Assembly: GCF_000421525.1 (NCBI RefSeq)
Contig: NZ_ATXE01000001.1
Coordinates: forward strand, 1,054,001-1,118,000
Length of the DNA stretch: 64,000 bases
Origin: Aestuariimicrobium kwangyangense DSM 21549
Lineage (GTDB): Bacteria; Actinomycetota; Actinomycetes; Propionibacteriales; Propionibacteriaceae
Direction: 5' to 3'
Made by a program: the position numbers and the translations under genes. Position 1 is the first letter of the stretch. The number at the start of each line of letters is the position of its first letter. This document shows, in pieces, positions 42,749 through 51,839 of the stretch. The notes under the pieces were generated by a model that made no database searches, was not told the origin of the DNA, and saw only the letters and a program-made list of their open reading frames with translations.

Positions 42749-43758
42749 GCCTGGGATCCCTTCAGGAACGTGGGGAAGTCGACGGGGGCGCCGGTCTCGG
42801 CACTGAGCTCGGCCGCTTCGGCGAGCGCGACGGCGACCAGTCCGTCCTCCGCGCTCACCTTCGCCGGTTCGCCCGTGCGCCACGCGCGGACGAAGTCGGC
42901 GATCTCGGCCGAGTAGGGATCTCCTGCCAGGGCGACGGTGCTCGGACTCGGTCGTGGCGGGTCGTCCGGTGACGTGGTGAGGGTGTAGCCCACCTCGTCG
43001 CGCGAGTCGTAGCGCAGCTGTCCGGTGGTTCCCGAGACGGAGAACGTGTACCAGAAGGGTGCCTTGGGGACGGTCCACAGACCTCGGCAGTGGCTGATGG
43101 CGCCGGAGGTGTGGGTGAGCACCACGTGGGCGGTCTCGGTGGGATGGGGCTCGGAGGCCGTCCGACGCTGGGCGTACACCGTGGCCACCGGGCCCGCCAT
43201 CCACAGGGCCTCGTCGAGGTCATGGATCATCAGGTCCATGGTGATGCCGCCGGACTGCACCGGGTCGGAGTACCACCCGCGGTCGAACGGGTAGGGCACG
43301 GCACGGGTGAACCGCAGCACCGCCAGGTCGCCCAGTCCCCCCGCGGCCACCGTCTGCTGCGCGGCCGCATACTGCGGGAACCAGCGCACGACGTGGGCGG
43401 GGAACAGGCGTCGTCCGGTCTCGGCGGCCACACCGACGAGGTGCCTGGCGTCGTCGGTGGTGCGGGCCAACGGCTTCTCACAGACCACGTCCTTGCCCGC
43501 GCGCAGTGCCCGTTCGACCAGAGCAGCGTGGCTCGGGGTCGGCGTGATGACGCAGATCAGGTCCGAGGTGGCGATCAGTTCGTCGAAGCTGTCGACCCGG
43601 GTGGCCCCGTGGGTGTCGGCGAACCGGTCCGCCCCTTCGAGGGAGTACACCCGCATGGCGGCACCGACGGCCTTCCACGCTGCGGCATGGGCCGGCGAGA
43701 TGCCGCCTGCACCCACCAGGCCGACCGTCAACCCTGGCATCTCGGACTTCTGGGTCAT
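42745..43758 (-). CDS. Gfo/Idh/MocA family oxidoreductase
   Basis: 337 aa. Standard N-terminal VGLVGAGGISPAHAAAW nucleotide fold, CEKPLARTTDDARHLV with the catalytic Lys, and SGGITMDLMIHDLDEALWM in the substrate domain. AGGAG lies 8 nt before ATG 43758; a longer start at 43797 is less likely. First of two overlapping oxidoreductase genes, presumably successive or alternative steps on one polyol or amino-sugar. No regulator, transporter or isomerase is adjacent. Confidence 0.87.
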   Translation of the reverse strand: MTQKSEMPGLTVGLVGAGGISPAHAAAWKAVGAAMRVYSLEGADRFADTHGATRVDSFDELIATSDLICVITPTPSHAALVERALRAGKDVVCEKPLARTTDDARHLVGVAAETGRRLFPAHVVRWFPQYAAAQQTVAAGGLGDLAVLRFTRAVPYPFDRGWYSDPVQSGGITMDLMIHDLDEALWMAGPVATVYAQRRTASEPHPTETAHVVLTHTSGAISHCRGLWTVPKAPFWYTFSVSGTTGQLRYDSRDEVGYTLTTSPDDPPRPSPSTVALAGDPYSAEIADFVRAWRTGEPAKVSAEDGLVAVALAEAAELSAETGAPVDFPTFLKGSQA

Positions 43759-43879
43759 GTGCACACTCCTGGGTGTTGGGGTTCGACTCGCGTCCATCCA
43801 ACTACGCCGAGGTAGGCCTGTCTCGCCCCGATCGCCCTGTGGTCGGGGTTCGCTCAGCCCGATTGGGCGGCACCCCGGG

Positions 43880-44815
43880 TCAGGACTGGCTGGCGGAGGG
43901 CTGTGGTGTGCTGCCGGTCACGGTGAGGGTCGCCGTACCGGCGGCCGGGGTCGGCGAGGCCGTGGCCTGTGACCAGACGGCCAGGTGGTCGGGGTCATGC
44001 TGCCAGGTGCGCCCCGCGACGGTGATCGAGCCGATCGGGGTCTCGTCGATGGTGGCCAGGCTGAGGTTCACTGCCGCCCACAGGTCCTGGGGGTTCTTGG
44101 CGGTGATCGTCCACCGGTCCCCTGAACGCTTCAGGCTGGCCCTGCCCTTCAGGCCGGTGCCGAAGACCTGGGTGATGACCACGGGTTCGGGTGTCTCGGG
44201 GGAGTCCCGGTTCAGGCAGGTGAGCGCGCCGGGGGAGTGCCCCGTGAGTGCGCTGGCCAGTGCCTTCGCGTTCTCGACGTGCTTGCGGTACCCGTCGGGC
44301 ACCCCCGAGCGCTGGACGGACTGGGCCACGTCGTTGATGTCACCGGTCTGCCAGTTGGCCACCTTGACCAGGTGCTCGTAGAACTTCCCCGACGCGTACC
44401 ACGGGTCCATGATCTGGTCGACACTGCCCCATCCCTGCGACGGGCGCTGCTGGAACAGCCCCACCGAGTCCCGGTCGCCGTGGTCGAGGTTTCGCAGACC
44501 CGACTCCTGCATCGCCGTGGCCAACGCGATCGAGGCGGCCCGGGCGGGCAGCCCACGCCTGATCGACTCCGCGACGATCACCGACGCCCACTTGGCCTGC
44601 TCCGGCGACATCGAGTAGGTCACGGGACCCACCGTGACCACGCACTGGTTGGCAGGAGGTACCACCTGCGGCATCTCCTGGCGCCGGAGCCACTGGAACA
44701 CGGCGAAGACCAGCACGGCCACCACCACCAGGATGACCCCGCAGCCCAGCAGCGGGGCGAGGGTCGAGTTCCGTCCGGTGGGGGCCGCTGGTGGTCGTCC
44801 GTCGTGGTCAGGCAT
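43880..44815 (-). CDS. Membrane-anchored lysozyme-like (transglycosylase fold) protein
   Basis: 311 aa. One N-terminal membrane helix (LLGCGVILVVVAVLVFAVFQWL), then an exterior domain with ALATAMQESGLRN, GDRDSVGLFQQRPSQGWG and later GYRKHVENAKALASAL. This is the lysozyme/SLT pattern: the Glu in MQESGL would be catalytic. Two cysteines (NQCVV and LTCLN) may form a disulfide. The C-terminal third is beta-rich and ends in a Ser/Thr/Pro tail. ATG 44815 overlaps the dapD stop by one base. Databases often label relatives as heavy-metal transporter, which the sequence does not support. Confidence 0.7.
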   Translation of the reverse strand: MPDHDGRPPAAPTGRNSTLAPLLGCGVILVVVAVLVFAVFQWLRRQEMPQVVPPANQCVVTVGPVTYSMSPEQAKWASVIVAESIRRGLPARAASIALATAMQESGLRNLDHGDRDSVGLFQQRPSQGWGSVDQIMDPWYASGKFYEHLVKVANWQTGDINDVAQSVQRSGVPDGYRKHVENAKALASALTGHSPGALTCLNRDSPETPEPVVITQVFGTGLKGRASLKRSGDRWTITAKNPQDLWAAVNLSLATIDETPIGSITVAGRTWQHDPDHLAVWSQATASPTPAAGTATLTVTGSTPQPSASQS

Positions 44816-45774
44816 CAGTTCTGGTGGAGCGCCGCGTTGAGTTGCACGGCGCCCCCGCTGCGGGGCAGCACCTCCACCGCGCCGGTCAGGGAGTTGCGGC
44901 GGAACAGGAGGTCGGACTGGCCGCTGAGCTGCGAGGCCTTCACCTGGGTTCCGTCGGGGGTGGTGAGCTTGGTGCCGGCGGTGACGTAGAGCCCCGCTTC
45001 GACGACGCAGTGGTCGCCCAGCGAGATGCCCAGACCCGATTCGGCTCCGAGCAGGCACCCCTTTCCGATGGAGATCACCTGGGTGCCGCCGCCCGACAGG
45101 GTGCCCATGATCGAGGCGCCGCCGCCGACATCACTGCCGTCTCCGACGACCACCCCGGCGCTCACGCGTCCCTCGATCATCGAGTGACCCAGCGTGCCGG
45201 CGTTGAAGTTGACGAACCCCTCGTGCATCACGGTCGTCCCCTCCGCCAGGTGGGCGCCCAGTCGCACCCGGTCGGCGTCGGCGATGCGGACGCCGCGCGG
45301 AGTGACGTAGTCGACCAGGCGGGGGAACTTGTCGATCCCGAACACCGTCACGTGCCCGTGTACGGCGCGCAGAGTCGCCCGGGTCTGTTCGAACCCGTCG
45401 ACGGCGCAGGGGCCCTGTGAGGTCCAGACGACGTTGGGCAGGACCGCGAAGATCCCGTCAAGGTTGAGCCCGTGGGGTGGCACCAGCGTGTGGCTCAACA
45501 GGTGCAGTCTCAGGTAGGCGTCCGCGGTGGTGGCGGGTGCCTCGTCCAGGACGATCCTGGTCAGCACCACCTCGAGCCGTACCCCACGGTCCTCGTCCAG
45601 CAGTTCGAGGTCGGTCAGCCACTGGGGGGCGGCCGCAGCGGGTTCGCCCCCGAGGACGGGTTCGGGGTACCACGTGTCGAGCACCTGGTCGGAGGAGTCG
45701 TGGACGGTGGCGAGGCCCCAGGCCCAGGCGGTGCGGCCCGGGGTCGAGGAAGCGGCGGCGGGTGCGTCGGTCAT
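44815..45774 (-). CDS. dapD: 2,3,4,5-tetrahydropyridine-2,6-dicarboxylate N-succinyltransferase
   Basis: 319 aa, actinobacterial DapD type. The C half is a left-handed beta helix of hexapeptide repeats ([47 protein letters not shown]). Transfers succinyl from CoA to tetrahydrodipicolinate in lysine and cell-wall precursor synthesis. The conserved FNAGTLG and [20 protein letters not shown] blocks are intact. ATG 45774 is 7 nt after TAGCAT (minus strand, 45782-45787). Divergent from dapE across 55 bp. Confidence 0.94.
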   Translation of the reverse strand: MTDAPAAASSTPGRTAWAWGLATVHDSSDQVLDTWYPEPVLGGEPAAAAPQWLTDLELLDEDRGVRLEVVLTRIVLDEAPATTADAYLRLHLLSHTLVPPHGLNLDGIFAVLPNVVWTSQGPCAVDGFEQTRATLRAVHGHVTVFGIDKFPRLVDYVTPRGVRIADADRVRLGAHLAEGTTVMHEGFVNFNAGTLGHSMIEGRVSAGVVVGDGSDVGGGASIMGTLSGGGTQVISIGKGCLLGAESGLGISLGDHCVVEAGLYVTAGTKLTTPDGTQVKASQLSGQSDLLFRRNSLTGAVEVLPRSGGAVQLNAALHQN

Positions 45775-45781
45775 GGCGGCC

Positions 45782-45822
45782 ATGCTATCCGGGCGTGCTG
45801 CGGACATCTGTCGCACTAGGCT
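45782..45822. promoter_or_regulatory. Divergent leaderless promoters of dapD and dapE
   Basis: Minus-strand TAGCAT (45782-45787) is 7 nt from the dapD ATG; plus-strand TAGGCT (45817-45822) is 7 nt from the dapE ATG 45830. The two -10 boxes are 29 bp apart, so their -35 regions overlap. Confidence 0.6.
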
Positions 45823-45829
45823 CGGCAGC

Positions 45830-46963
45830 ATGCCCGACACCGCCCCACCCCGCCCGACCGATCCCCTCGTGGACGACCCCACGGCAGCCGCCGCGGGGCC
45901 GTTGCTCGACCCCTCGTGCGATCTCGTCACCCTGCTACGGGCGCTGGTCGACATCGAGTCCGTCAGTGGCAACGAGCGCAGGATCGCCGACGAGGTCGAG
46001 CGCGCGCTCAGCGGTCACGCGCACCTCGAGGTGATCCGCGACGGGGATGCCGTGGTGGCCCGTACGCAGTTGGGCCGGTCGGAACGGGTGGTCGTCGCCG
46101 GACACCTCGACACGGTGCCCGTCGCCGGCAACCTGCCGAGCCAGCTCGAAGGCGACCGGGTGGTCGGCCGGGGCACCTGCGACATGAAGGGCGGCGTGGC
46201 CGTGGCCCTCAAGGCTGCCTGCGAGCTCACCGAGCCGGTGCGGGACGTGACCTGGATCTTCTACGACAACGAGGAGGTCGAGTCGGCGAGGAACGGTCTG
46301 GGACGACTCGGCCGCAACCGCCCCGACCTGCTCACCGCGGACTTCGCCGTGCTGATGGAACCCACCGGCGCCGTCGTCGAGGGCGGCTGCCAGGGCACGA
46401 TGCGGTTCACGATCCGCACCCGCGGCGTGGCCGCCCATTCGGCTCGGTCCTGGCTGGGTCACAACGCCATCCACGACCTGACCCGGGTGCTCGACCGAAT
46501 CAACACGTTCGATGCCCGTGAGATCGAGGTGGACGGGTTGCTCTACCACGAGGGTCTGAACGCCGTCGCAGTCCGTGGCGGGATCGCGGGCAACGTCGTG
46601 CCCGACTGGGCCGAGGTCGACGTCAACTACCGGTTCGCCCCCGACAAGACCCCCGAGGAGGCCGACGGGCTGATGCGGCACCTCTTCGAGGGTCTCGACT
46701 ACCGCTGTGATGACTTGGCCCCAGGTGCCCGCCCCGGGCTCCGGGCACCGGCCGCGGCTGCGTTCATCACGGCAGTGGGCGGCACGCCGCGGGCCAAGTA
46801 CGGCTGGACCGACGTCGCCCGGTTCGCCGAACTGGGTGTGCCAGCGGTCAACTTCGGCCCGGCCGACCCCGGCAAGGCCCACGCCGACGACGAGTTCTGC
46901 CCCGTGGCCGACCTCGAGACCTGCCACGCCGCCCTGACGCGGTGGCTGGGGGCGCGGGCATGA
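45830..46963 (+). CDS. dapE: Succinyl-diaminopimelate desuccinylase
   Basis: 377 aa M20 metallopeptidase. [13 protein letters not shown] (metal His-x-Asp), [13 protein letters not shown] (metal Asp), YDNEEVES (catalytic Glu pair), [13 protein letters not shown] in the dimer lid, and [33 protein letters not shown] (final His and Glu) give the full two-zinc site. Releases L,L-diaminopimelate. First gene of a coupled run: its stop overlaps the LOG-protein start as ATGA. Confidence 0.94.
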   Translation: MPDTAPPRPTDPLVDDPTAAAAGPLLDPSCDLVTLLRALVDIESVSGNERRIADEVERALSGHAHLEVIRDGDAVVARTQLGRSERVVVAGHLDTVPVAGNLPSQLEGDRVVGRGTCDMKGGVAVALKAACELTEPVRDVTWIFYDNEEVESARNGLGRLGRNRPDLLTADFAVLMEPTGAVVEGGCQGTMRFTIRTRGVAAHSARSWLGHNAIHDLTRVLDRINTFDAREIEVDGLLYHEGLNAVAVRGGIAGNVVPDWAEVDVNYRFAPDKTPEEADGLMRHLFEGLDYRCDDLAPGARPGLRAPAAAAFITAVGGTPRAKYGWTDVARFAELGVPAVNFGPADPGKAHADDEFCPVADLETCHAALTRWLGARA

Positions 46964-47739
46964 GTGATTCCGTCTCACGCGACCGTGGACTGGTCGACAA
47001 CGCGCCCGGACGGGGCCGTTCGGTCATCCAAGGCCCCGTCATCCGTCGTAACGAGCAGGTGCAGCACTCCACCACCGACCAGCGCCTGCTGCGGTCGGGG
47101 CAGGGATCGGACTGGTTGCACGCCGACCCCTGGCGGGTCATGCGCATCCAGGCCGAGTTCGTCGAGGGGTTCGGCACCCTGGCCGACCTGGGGCCTGCCA
47201 TCTCGGTGTTCGGCAGCGCCCGCACCCAGCCCAACCACCCCACGTACCAGGCCGCTGAGCGGATGGGTTCCGAACTGGTGAAGGCGGGCTACGCCGTCAT
47301 CACCGGTGGGGGGCCGGGGATCATGGAGGCCGCCAACAAGGGCGCGCTGGCTGCCAGGGGCACCTCCGTCGGCCTGGGCATCGAGCTCCCCTTCGAGTCG
47401 AGCCTCAACGACCACGTCTCCCTGGGCATCAACTTCCGCTATTTCTTCGCTCGCAAGGTGATGTTCCTCAAGTACTCCCAAGGATTTGTGGTGATGCCCG
47501 GAGGAATGGGCACCTTCGACGAATTGTTCGAGGCCATCACTTTGGTGCAGACCCAGAAGATCGAACATTTCCCCATCGTGCTGTTCGGGTCGGACTACTG
47601 GACCGGACTGCTGGACTGGCTGCGTGACCACACGATGGCCGATGGGTACATCTCGCCGCCCGACCTCGATCTGGTGAGGGTCACCGATGACGTCGAGGAC
47701 GCTGTCCGCCACGTCACCACCTGGTCGCGGGAGCCCTGA
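46960..47739 (+). CDS. LOG family protein (TIGR00730), nucleotide phosphoribohydrolase type
   Basis: 259 aa Rossmann-like protein. AISVFGSARTQPNH, the GGGPGIMEAANKGA loop, PFESSLNDHVSLGINFRYFFARKVMF and the PGGMGTFDELFEA motif are those of cytokinin-activating LOG enzymes, which cleave ribose-5-phosphate from N6-modified AMP. In bacteria a related role on nucleotides is likely. The first 50 residues are an extra basic segment. Couples to dapE by ATGA and to the next gene by TGATG. A LOG gene shortly after dapE is conserved in actinobacteria. Confidence 0.88.
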   Translation: MSDSVSRDRGLVDNAPGRGRSVIQGPVIRRNEQVQHSTTDQRLLRSGQGSDWLHADPWRVMRIQAEFVEGFGTLADLGPAISVFGSARTQPNHPTYQAAERMGSELVKAGYAVITGGGPGIMEAANKGALAARGTSVGLGIELPFESSLNDHVSLGINFRYFFARKVMFLKYSQGFVVMPGGMGTFDELFEAITLVQTQKIEHFPIVLFGSDYWTGLLDWLRDHTMADGYISPPDLDLVRVTDDVEDAVRHVTTWSREP

Positions 47740-48230
47740 TGGCCTGGGCGATCCTCGGACTGGTGCTGGTGGTCGGTGTCATCAGTTGGCTGCTGGGCAA
47801 CGGCCACTTCGGGAGCCAACCCGACGTGGTGGACGACCGTCCCGTGCCACGGCTGCCGGAGGGGGACTTCACCGCCGCCGACGTGCGGGCCCTGCACTTC
47901 GCGACCGTTCCCCGCGGCTACCACCCCCGCCAGGTACGCGCCCTGCTGACCAGAGTGGCGCGATGCCTCGACGCCCCCGACGAGACGCCCGCTCAGGCCT
48001 CCGACGAGCCCATCGAGGAGGCAGTGAGGGTGACCGCACGTGAGGTGGCCGAGTCGAGCTTCTCCCTGGTGGCCTTCGGGGTGTCCACCTCGCAGGTCGA
48101 CGAGGTGCTCGCACGGTTGTCATGGCAGCTCTCCGAGCGCCCCGTGGGCGCGGAGGCACCCCGATACGGCAGAATGGGCGACGAACACCTGCCCGGAACG
48201 AGTGAGGAAGTGCACACATGGCAGCAATGA
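47739..48230 (+). CDS. DivIVA-domain membrane protein
   Basis: 163 aa. One N-terminal helix (MAWAILGLVLVVGVISWLLG), a linker, then two DivIVA-type half motifs: FTAADVRALHFATVPRGYHPRQVRALLTRV and FSLVAFGVSTSQVDEVLARL. Such proteins in actinobacteria bind membranes or poles and may tie cell-wall growth to other activities. Its ATG overlaps the LOG stop by one base; its last 13 bases overlap the DUF3117 gene. A link to diaminopimelate supply at growth sites is inference from the operon. Confidence 0.75.
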   Translation: MAWAILGLVLVVGVISWLLGNGHFGSQPDVVDDRPVPRLPEGDFTAADVRALHFATVPRGYHPRQVRALLTRVARCLDAPDETPAQASDEPIEEAVRVTAREVAESSFSLVAFGVSTSQVDEVLARLSWQLSERPVGAEAPRYGRMGDEHLPGTSEEVHTWQQ

Positions 48231-48385
48231 AGCCCCGCACTGGCGACGGACCCATGGAGGTCACGAAGGAAGGCCGAGGCATCGTCATGCGTGTACCGGT
48301 CGATGGTGGCGGTCGCCTGGTGGTGGAACTCAACCAGACCGAGGCGACCGATCTGCTGAACTGCCTCAAGGAGGTCGTGGGCTGA
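48218..48385 (+). CDS. DUF3117 domain protein, 55 aa
   Basis: A 55-residue protein opening MAAMKPRTGDGP, with EVTKEGRGIVMRVPVDGGG and RLVVELNQTEATDLLNCLKEV, the full actinobacterial DUF3117 pattern (like Rv1211). Small, probably a single beta sheet with a C-terminal helix; function not known. GAGGA lies 8-9 nt before ATG 48218, which is inside the end of the DivIVA-like gene, so the two are coupled. A clear terminator follows. Confidence 0.9.
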   Translation: MAAMKPRTGDGPMEVTKEGRGIVMRVPVDGGGRLVVELNQTEATDLLNCLKEVVG

Positions 48386-48427
48386 GCCCACGAGACCTTC
48401 CGACGGTCTGAATCCCTCCACGAGCCG

Positions 48428-48446
48428 AATGCCCCGCGGGGGCATT
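48428..48446 (+). other. Perfect 8-bp hairpin between DUF3117 and its terminator
   Basis: AATGCCCC (48428-48435), 3-nt loop, GGGGCATT (48439-48446). It is followed 12 nt later by the intrinsic terminator, so the 3' end of the mRNA, or a processed small RNA, would carry two stem-loops. Confidence 0.5.
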
Positions 48447-48458
48447 CCCGAGGGGAGA

Positions 48459-48494
48459 AACCGGCGCGACCCACCACGGGTCGTGCCGGTTTTT
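48459..48494 (+). terminator. Intrinsic terminator of the dapE-LOG-DivIVA-DUF3117 operon
   Basis: AACCGGCGCGACCC (48459-48472) pairs with GGGTCGTGCCGGTT (48478-48491), 14 bp with one G-T type mismatch and a 5-nt loop, followed by a T-run to 48494. The only classic Rho-independent terminator with a T-run in the window. Confidence 0.85.
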
Positions 48495-48564
48495 GCGCAT
48501 CGGGGCCGGCTGCGGGCCCCAGCTTTCGGGCCAGCAGCGAGGGTGGCCCTGCGATGTGGCCCTG

Positions 48565-49758
48565 CTACGGGGTTCGCAGGCGCTCGTGTCGCGCCTGTGC
48601 CGCCTCGTAGACCGCCACCGTCTGGCGAGCGATGGTCTCCCAGCTGAACTCGTCGATGCAGCGCTGCCGCCCGGCTCGTCCCATCGCCCGGGCGCGGTCG
48701 GGGTCGGCGGTCAGTTCGTTCACCCGGTCGGCGAACCGGGACTCGAACTCGGCGATGAAGGCGGGATCGTCGGCGCGGCTCGGGTCGTAGGGCACGAGCA
48801 GGCCTGTCTCCCCGTCGACGACGACCTCCGGAATGCCTCCCACCGCCGAGCCCACGACCGCCGTCTCGCAGGCCATGGCCTCGAGGTTGACGATGCCCAG
48901 CGGCTCATAGATGGAGGGGCAGGCGAACACCGTGGCGTGCGACAACACCTGCCGCACGTCGGCCCGGGGCAGCATCTCCTGCACCCACACGACGCCTCCC
49001 CGCTCGGACTTGAGCACCCCGAAGGCCTCGTTGAACTCGGCGGCGATCTCGGGGGTGTCGGGTGCGCCGGCGAGCAGGATCAGTTGGGTGTCGGGGTGGA
49101 ACCGGCGGGCGGCCCGCACCAGGTGCACCAGCCCCTTCTGACGGGTGATGCGACCGACGAAGACGACGCTGGGTCGGTTCACGTCCATGCCGATCCGGGC
49201 GCACACGTCGGACTCGTCCACCGGGTGGAACTCATCGGTGTCGATGCCGTTCTTCACCACATGGATGCGTTCGGGCTCGACGAAGGGATAGGCATTGCGG
49301 ATGTTGGTGATCATCGCCGACGAGACAGCGATCACGGCGTCGGCGTTCTCGTAGGCGGTCCGCTCGATCCAGGACGAGACCCGGTAGCCGCCTGCCAGCT
49401 GCTCCACCTTCCAGGGGCGGTCAGGCTCCAGCGAGTGCGCGGTCACCACCAAGGGGATGTCCTGGTACTTCGACGCGATGATGCCGGCGAACTGGGCGTA
49501 CCAGGTGTGGGCGTGTACGACGTCGACCTCAGGCACTGCCGCGGCCATGGACACGTCGGCGCCCAACGTGCGGATGGCACCGTTGGCCCCTTCGGGGAAG
49601 GTCTCGGGATGGGCGGTCGCCCCTTCACGCGGCTCACCCATGCACTGCACGTCGACGTCGACCAGACGTGCGAGTTGGGGCACCAACTGGGCGACATGAA
49701 CACCGGCGCCGCCGTAGATGGTGGGTGGGTATTCGCGGGTGAGGATCGAGACCTTCAT
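48565..49758 (-). CDS. glgA: GT4 glycogen synthase / alpha-maltose-1-phosphate synthase
   Basis: 397 aa, GT-B fold: REYPPTIYGGAGVHV at the N terminus, VFVGRITRQKGLVHLV, and the nucleotide-sugar site IYEPLGIVNLEAMACETAVVGSAVGGIPEVV. This is the short actinobacterial form (TIGR02149), whose Mycobacterium relative GlgM makes maltose-1-phosphate from ADP-glucose rather than extending glycogen directly. Divergent from glgC, which makes its ADP-glucose donor. No GlgE or branching enzyme is in the window. Confidence 0.92.
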   Translation of the reverse strand: MKVSILTREYPPTIYGGAGVHVAQLVPQLARLVDVDVQCMGEPREGATAHPETFPEGANGAIRTLGADVSMAAAVPEVDVVHAHTWYAQFAGIIASKYQDIPLVVTAHSLEPDRPWKVEQLAGGYRVSSWIERTAYENADAVIAVSSAMITNIRNAYPFVEPERIHVVKNGIDTDEFHPVDESDVCARIGMDVNRPSVVFVGRITRQKGLVHLVRAARRFHPDTQLILLAGAPDTPEIAAEFNEAFGVLKSERGGVVWVQEMLPRADVRQVLSHATVFACPSIYEPLGIVNLEAMACETAVVGSAVGGIPEVVVDGETGLLVPYDPSRADDPAFIAEFESRFADRVNELTADPDRARAMGRAGRQRCIDEFSWETIARQTVAVYEAAQARHERLRTP

Positions 49759-49876
49759 GGCCTGATCTCAGCACACCAGCTCGGGGGTGCAGGCTGGTGC
49801 GTGGAAATCCGCCAGAGTCTGGGCAATAGCTGGCAAAGTCCTTGTCGGGGGTACCGCTGGGAACTAGGTTCAGGCC

Positions 49877-51109
49877 ATGACCATGAAGCGGCCCAACGTG
49901 CTCTCCATCGTTTTGGCAGGTGGCGAGGGCAAGCGCCTGATGCCCCTCACCGCTGACCGCGCCAAGCCCGCCGTTCCCTTTGGTGGCACCTACCGACTCA
50001 TCGACTTCGTGCTGTCGAACCTGGTCAATTCCGAGCTCCGGCAGGTGGCCGTGCTCACCCAGTACAAGTCCCACTCGCTCGACCGACACATCTCACTGAC
50101 GTGGCGCATGTCGACCATGCTGGGCAACTACGTCACAGCCGTACCCGCCCAGCAGCGCACCGGGCCCCAGTGGTTCCAGGGATCGGCTGACGCGATCTTC
50201 CAGTCGATGAACCTGATCCGCGACGAGAACCCCGACTACGTGGTCGTCTTCGGTGCCGACAACATCTACCGCATGGACGTCTCGCAGATGCTGCAGGCCC
50301 ACATCGACTCGGGGCTGGACTGCACCGTGGCGGGCATTCGGGTGCCGCGCAGCGAAGCCTCCGCCTTCGGCATCATCGACGCTGCCACTGACTCGAAGAT
50401 CATCGAGTTCCTCGAGAAGCCGGCCGACCCGCCCGGCCTCCCGGACAGCCCGGACGAGTCGTTCGCGTCGATGGGCAACTACGTCTTCTCCGCCGACGCC
50501 CTGGTGGCGATGCTGCACAGCGATGCGACCGACGCGAATTCCCGTCATGACATGGGCGGGAACATCATCCCCGCCTTCGTCGCGAAGGGGCAGGCGCAGG
50601 TCTACGACTTCACGCAGAACATCGTCCCGGGGTCCACCGACAAGGACCGCAACTACTGGCGCGACGTGGGCACCATCGACGCCTACCATGAGGCCCACAT
50701 GGACCTGGTCAGTGTCGATCCCGAGTTCAACCTCTACAACCCCGAGTGGCCCATCTGGTCACACCAGGTGCAGGCCCCCGGTGCCAAGTTCACCCTGCGC
50801 GGCACGGCCGAGGACTCCATCGTCAGCCACGGGTGCATCATCTCGGGCGGCGACGTCGACCACTCGGTGCTGAGCCCCAACGTCTACATCCACAAGTGGG
50901 CGAAGGTCGACGGTTCGATCCTGATGAACGGTGTTCACATCGGACGAGGAGCCCGGGTGCAGCGCGCCATCATCGACAAGAACGTGGTGGTTCCCGACAA
51001 CGTCGAGATCGGCTTCGACCACGAGGCCGACCGTGCCCGCGGGTTCACCATCTCTGACAACGGCATCACCGTCGTCGAGAAGGGGATGGTGATCCCACCC
51101 GCTCGGTGA
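49877..51109 (+). CDS. glgC: Glucose-1-phosphate adenylyltransferase
   Basis: 410 aa. Makes ADP-glucose, the committed step to glycogen. [26 protein letters not shown] (nucleotide site), [24 protein letters not shown] and the C-terminal beta-helix repeats with the allosteric site ([25 protein letters not shown]) are intact. TAGGTT (49865-49870) is 6 nt before ATG 49877: leaderless. A second in-frame ATG follows at 49883. Confidence 0.96.
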   Translation: MTMKRPNVLSIVLAGGEGKRLMPLTADRAKPAVPFGGTYRLIDFVLSNLVNSELRQVAVLTQYKSHSLDRHISLTWRMSTMLGNYVTAVPAQQRTGPQWFQGSADAIFQSMNLIRDENPDYVVVFGADNIYRMDVSQMLQAHIDSGLDCTVAGIRVPRSEASAFGIIDAATDSKIIEFLEKPADPPGLPDSPDESFASMGNYVFSADALVAMLHSDATDANSRHDMGGNIIPAFVAKGQAQVYDFTQNIVPGSTDKDRNYWRDVGTIDAYHEAHMDLVSVDPEFNLYNPEWPIWSHQVQAPGAKFTLRGTAEDSIVSHGCIISGGDVDHSVLSPNVYIHKWAKVDGSILMNGVHIGRGARVQRAIIDKNVVVPDNVEIGFDHEADRARGFTISDNGITVVEKGMVIPPAR

Positions 51110-51151
51110 CGCGCGGCCCGTGGGGCGCGTTCGGGCCTTCGTGGGGCGGGG

Positions 51152-51811
51152 TCAGGCCTTGATGGCGGCGAGCAGCCCGCCGCCCACCGGCAGCAGCACC
51201 GGGGTGAACTCCTCCGTGTCGAGCACGGAGGCCAACGCCTCACGGATGATCACGGTCTCGTCGTCCTCGTTGGACGAGTGGGCCACCAGCCCACGCCACA
51301 GCGCGTCGTTCACCACGACCATGCCGCCGTGGCGCAACAGGCGCAGGGCCTGGGCGACGTACTCGACATACTCGAGCTTGTCGCCGTCGATGAAGACGAG
51401 GTCGTAGGCACCGTCGCGCAGCTTGGGCAGCACCTCGAGCGGCACCCCGGCGATCAGGCGGAAGCGGTTGCTGGCGATCTTCGCCGACGTGAACACCTGG
51501 CGGGCGGCCGATTGGCGGTCGCCCTCGGTGTCGATGGAGGTGATGATGCCGTCGTGGGTCATTCCGGCGAACAGAGCCAGACCGGCCGAGCCCGACCCCG
51601 TGCCGACCTGCACGACGTGCTTGGCGCGGATCGCGGTGGCGAGGAAGGTCAGTGCCGTCGTCACGCCGTTCGACAGGGTCTCGACACCCAGGTCGGAACC
51701 GGCCAGGGTGGCCTGGCGGAGTTCGTCCGAGGGCTCGACGTAGTCCTCGGCGTACCCCCATGACAGGGCGTCGATACCGCTGGATCCATCCCACTGCTGG
51801 TTGCGAGTCAC
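51152..51811 (-). CDS. Class I SAM-dependent O-methyltransferase
   Basis: 219 aa of the catechol/caffeoyl-CoA O-methyltransferase family (like Rv1220c). Motif I VVQVGTGSGSAGLAL, the acidic SIDTEGDRQ for SAM ribose, and LVFIDGDKLEYVEYV with metal-binding Asp. Substrate unknown. GTG 51811 is 6 nt from TAGGCT (minus strand, 51818-51823). From memory, its position upstream of sigE is conserved in mycobacteria; here dapA stands between them. Confidence 0.88.
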   Translation of the reverse strand: MTRNQQWDGSSGIDALSWGYAEDYVEPSDELRQATLAGSDLGVETLSNGVTTALTFLATAIRAKHVVQVGTGSGSAGLALFAGMTHDGIITSIDTEGDRQSAARQVFTSAKIASNRFRLIAGVPLEVLPKLRDGAYDLVFIDGDKLEYVEYVAQALRLLRHGGMVVVNDALWRGLVAHSSNEDDETVIIREALASVLDTEEFTPVLLPVGGGLLAAIKA

Positions 51812-51817
51812 CCGGTC

Positions 51818-51833
51818 AGCCTAGCGTTAGCAT
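51818..51833. promoter_or_regulatory. Back-to-back -10 boxes of O-methyltransferase and dapA
   Basis: Minus-strand TAGGCT (51818-51823) and plus-strand TAGCAT (51828-51833) are only 4 bp apart; each is 6 nt from its start codon. The -35 element of each promoter must lie in the other gene's coding sequence. Confidence 0.6.
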
Positions 51834-51839
51834 GACGCC

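Noticed and set aside
43880-44815. Heavy-metal transporter label for the lysozyme-like protein
   Set aside because: One membrane helix and a lysozyme-type Glu motif do not support transport.
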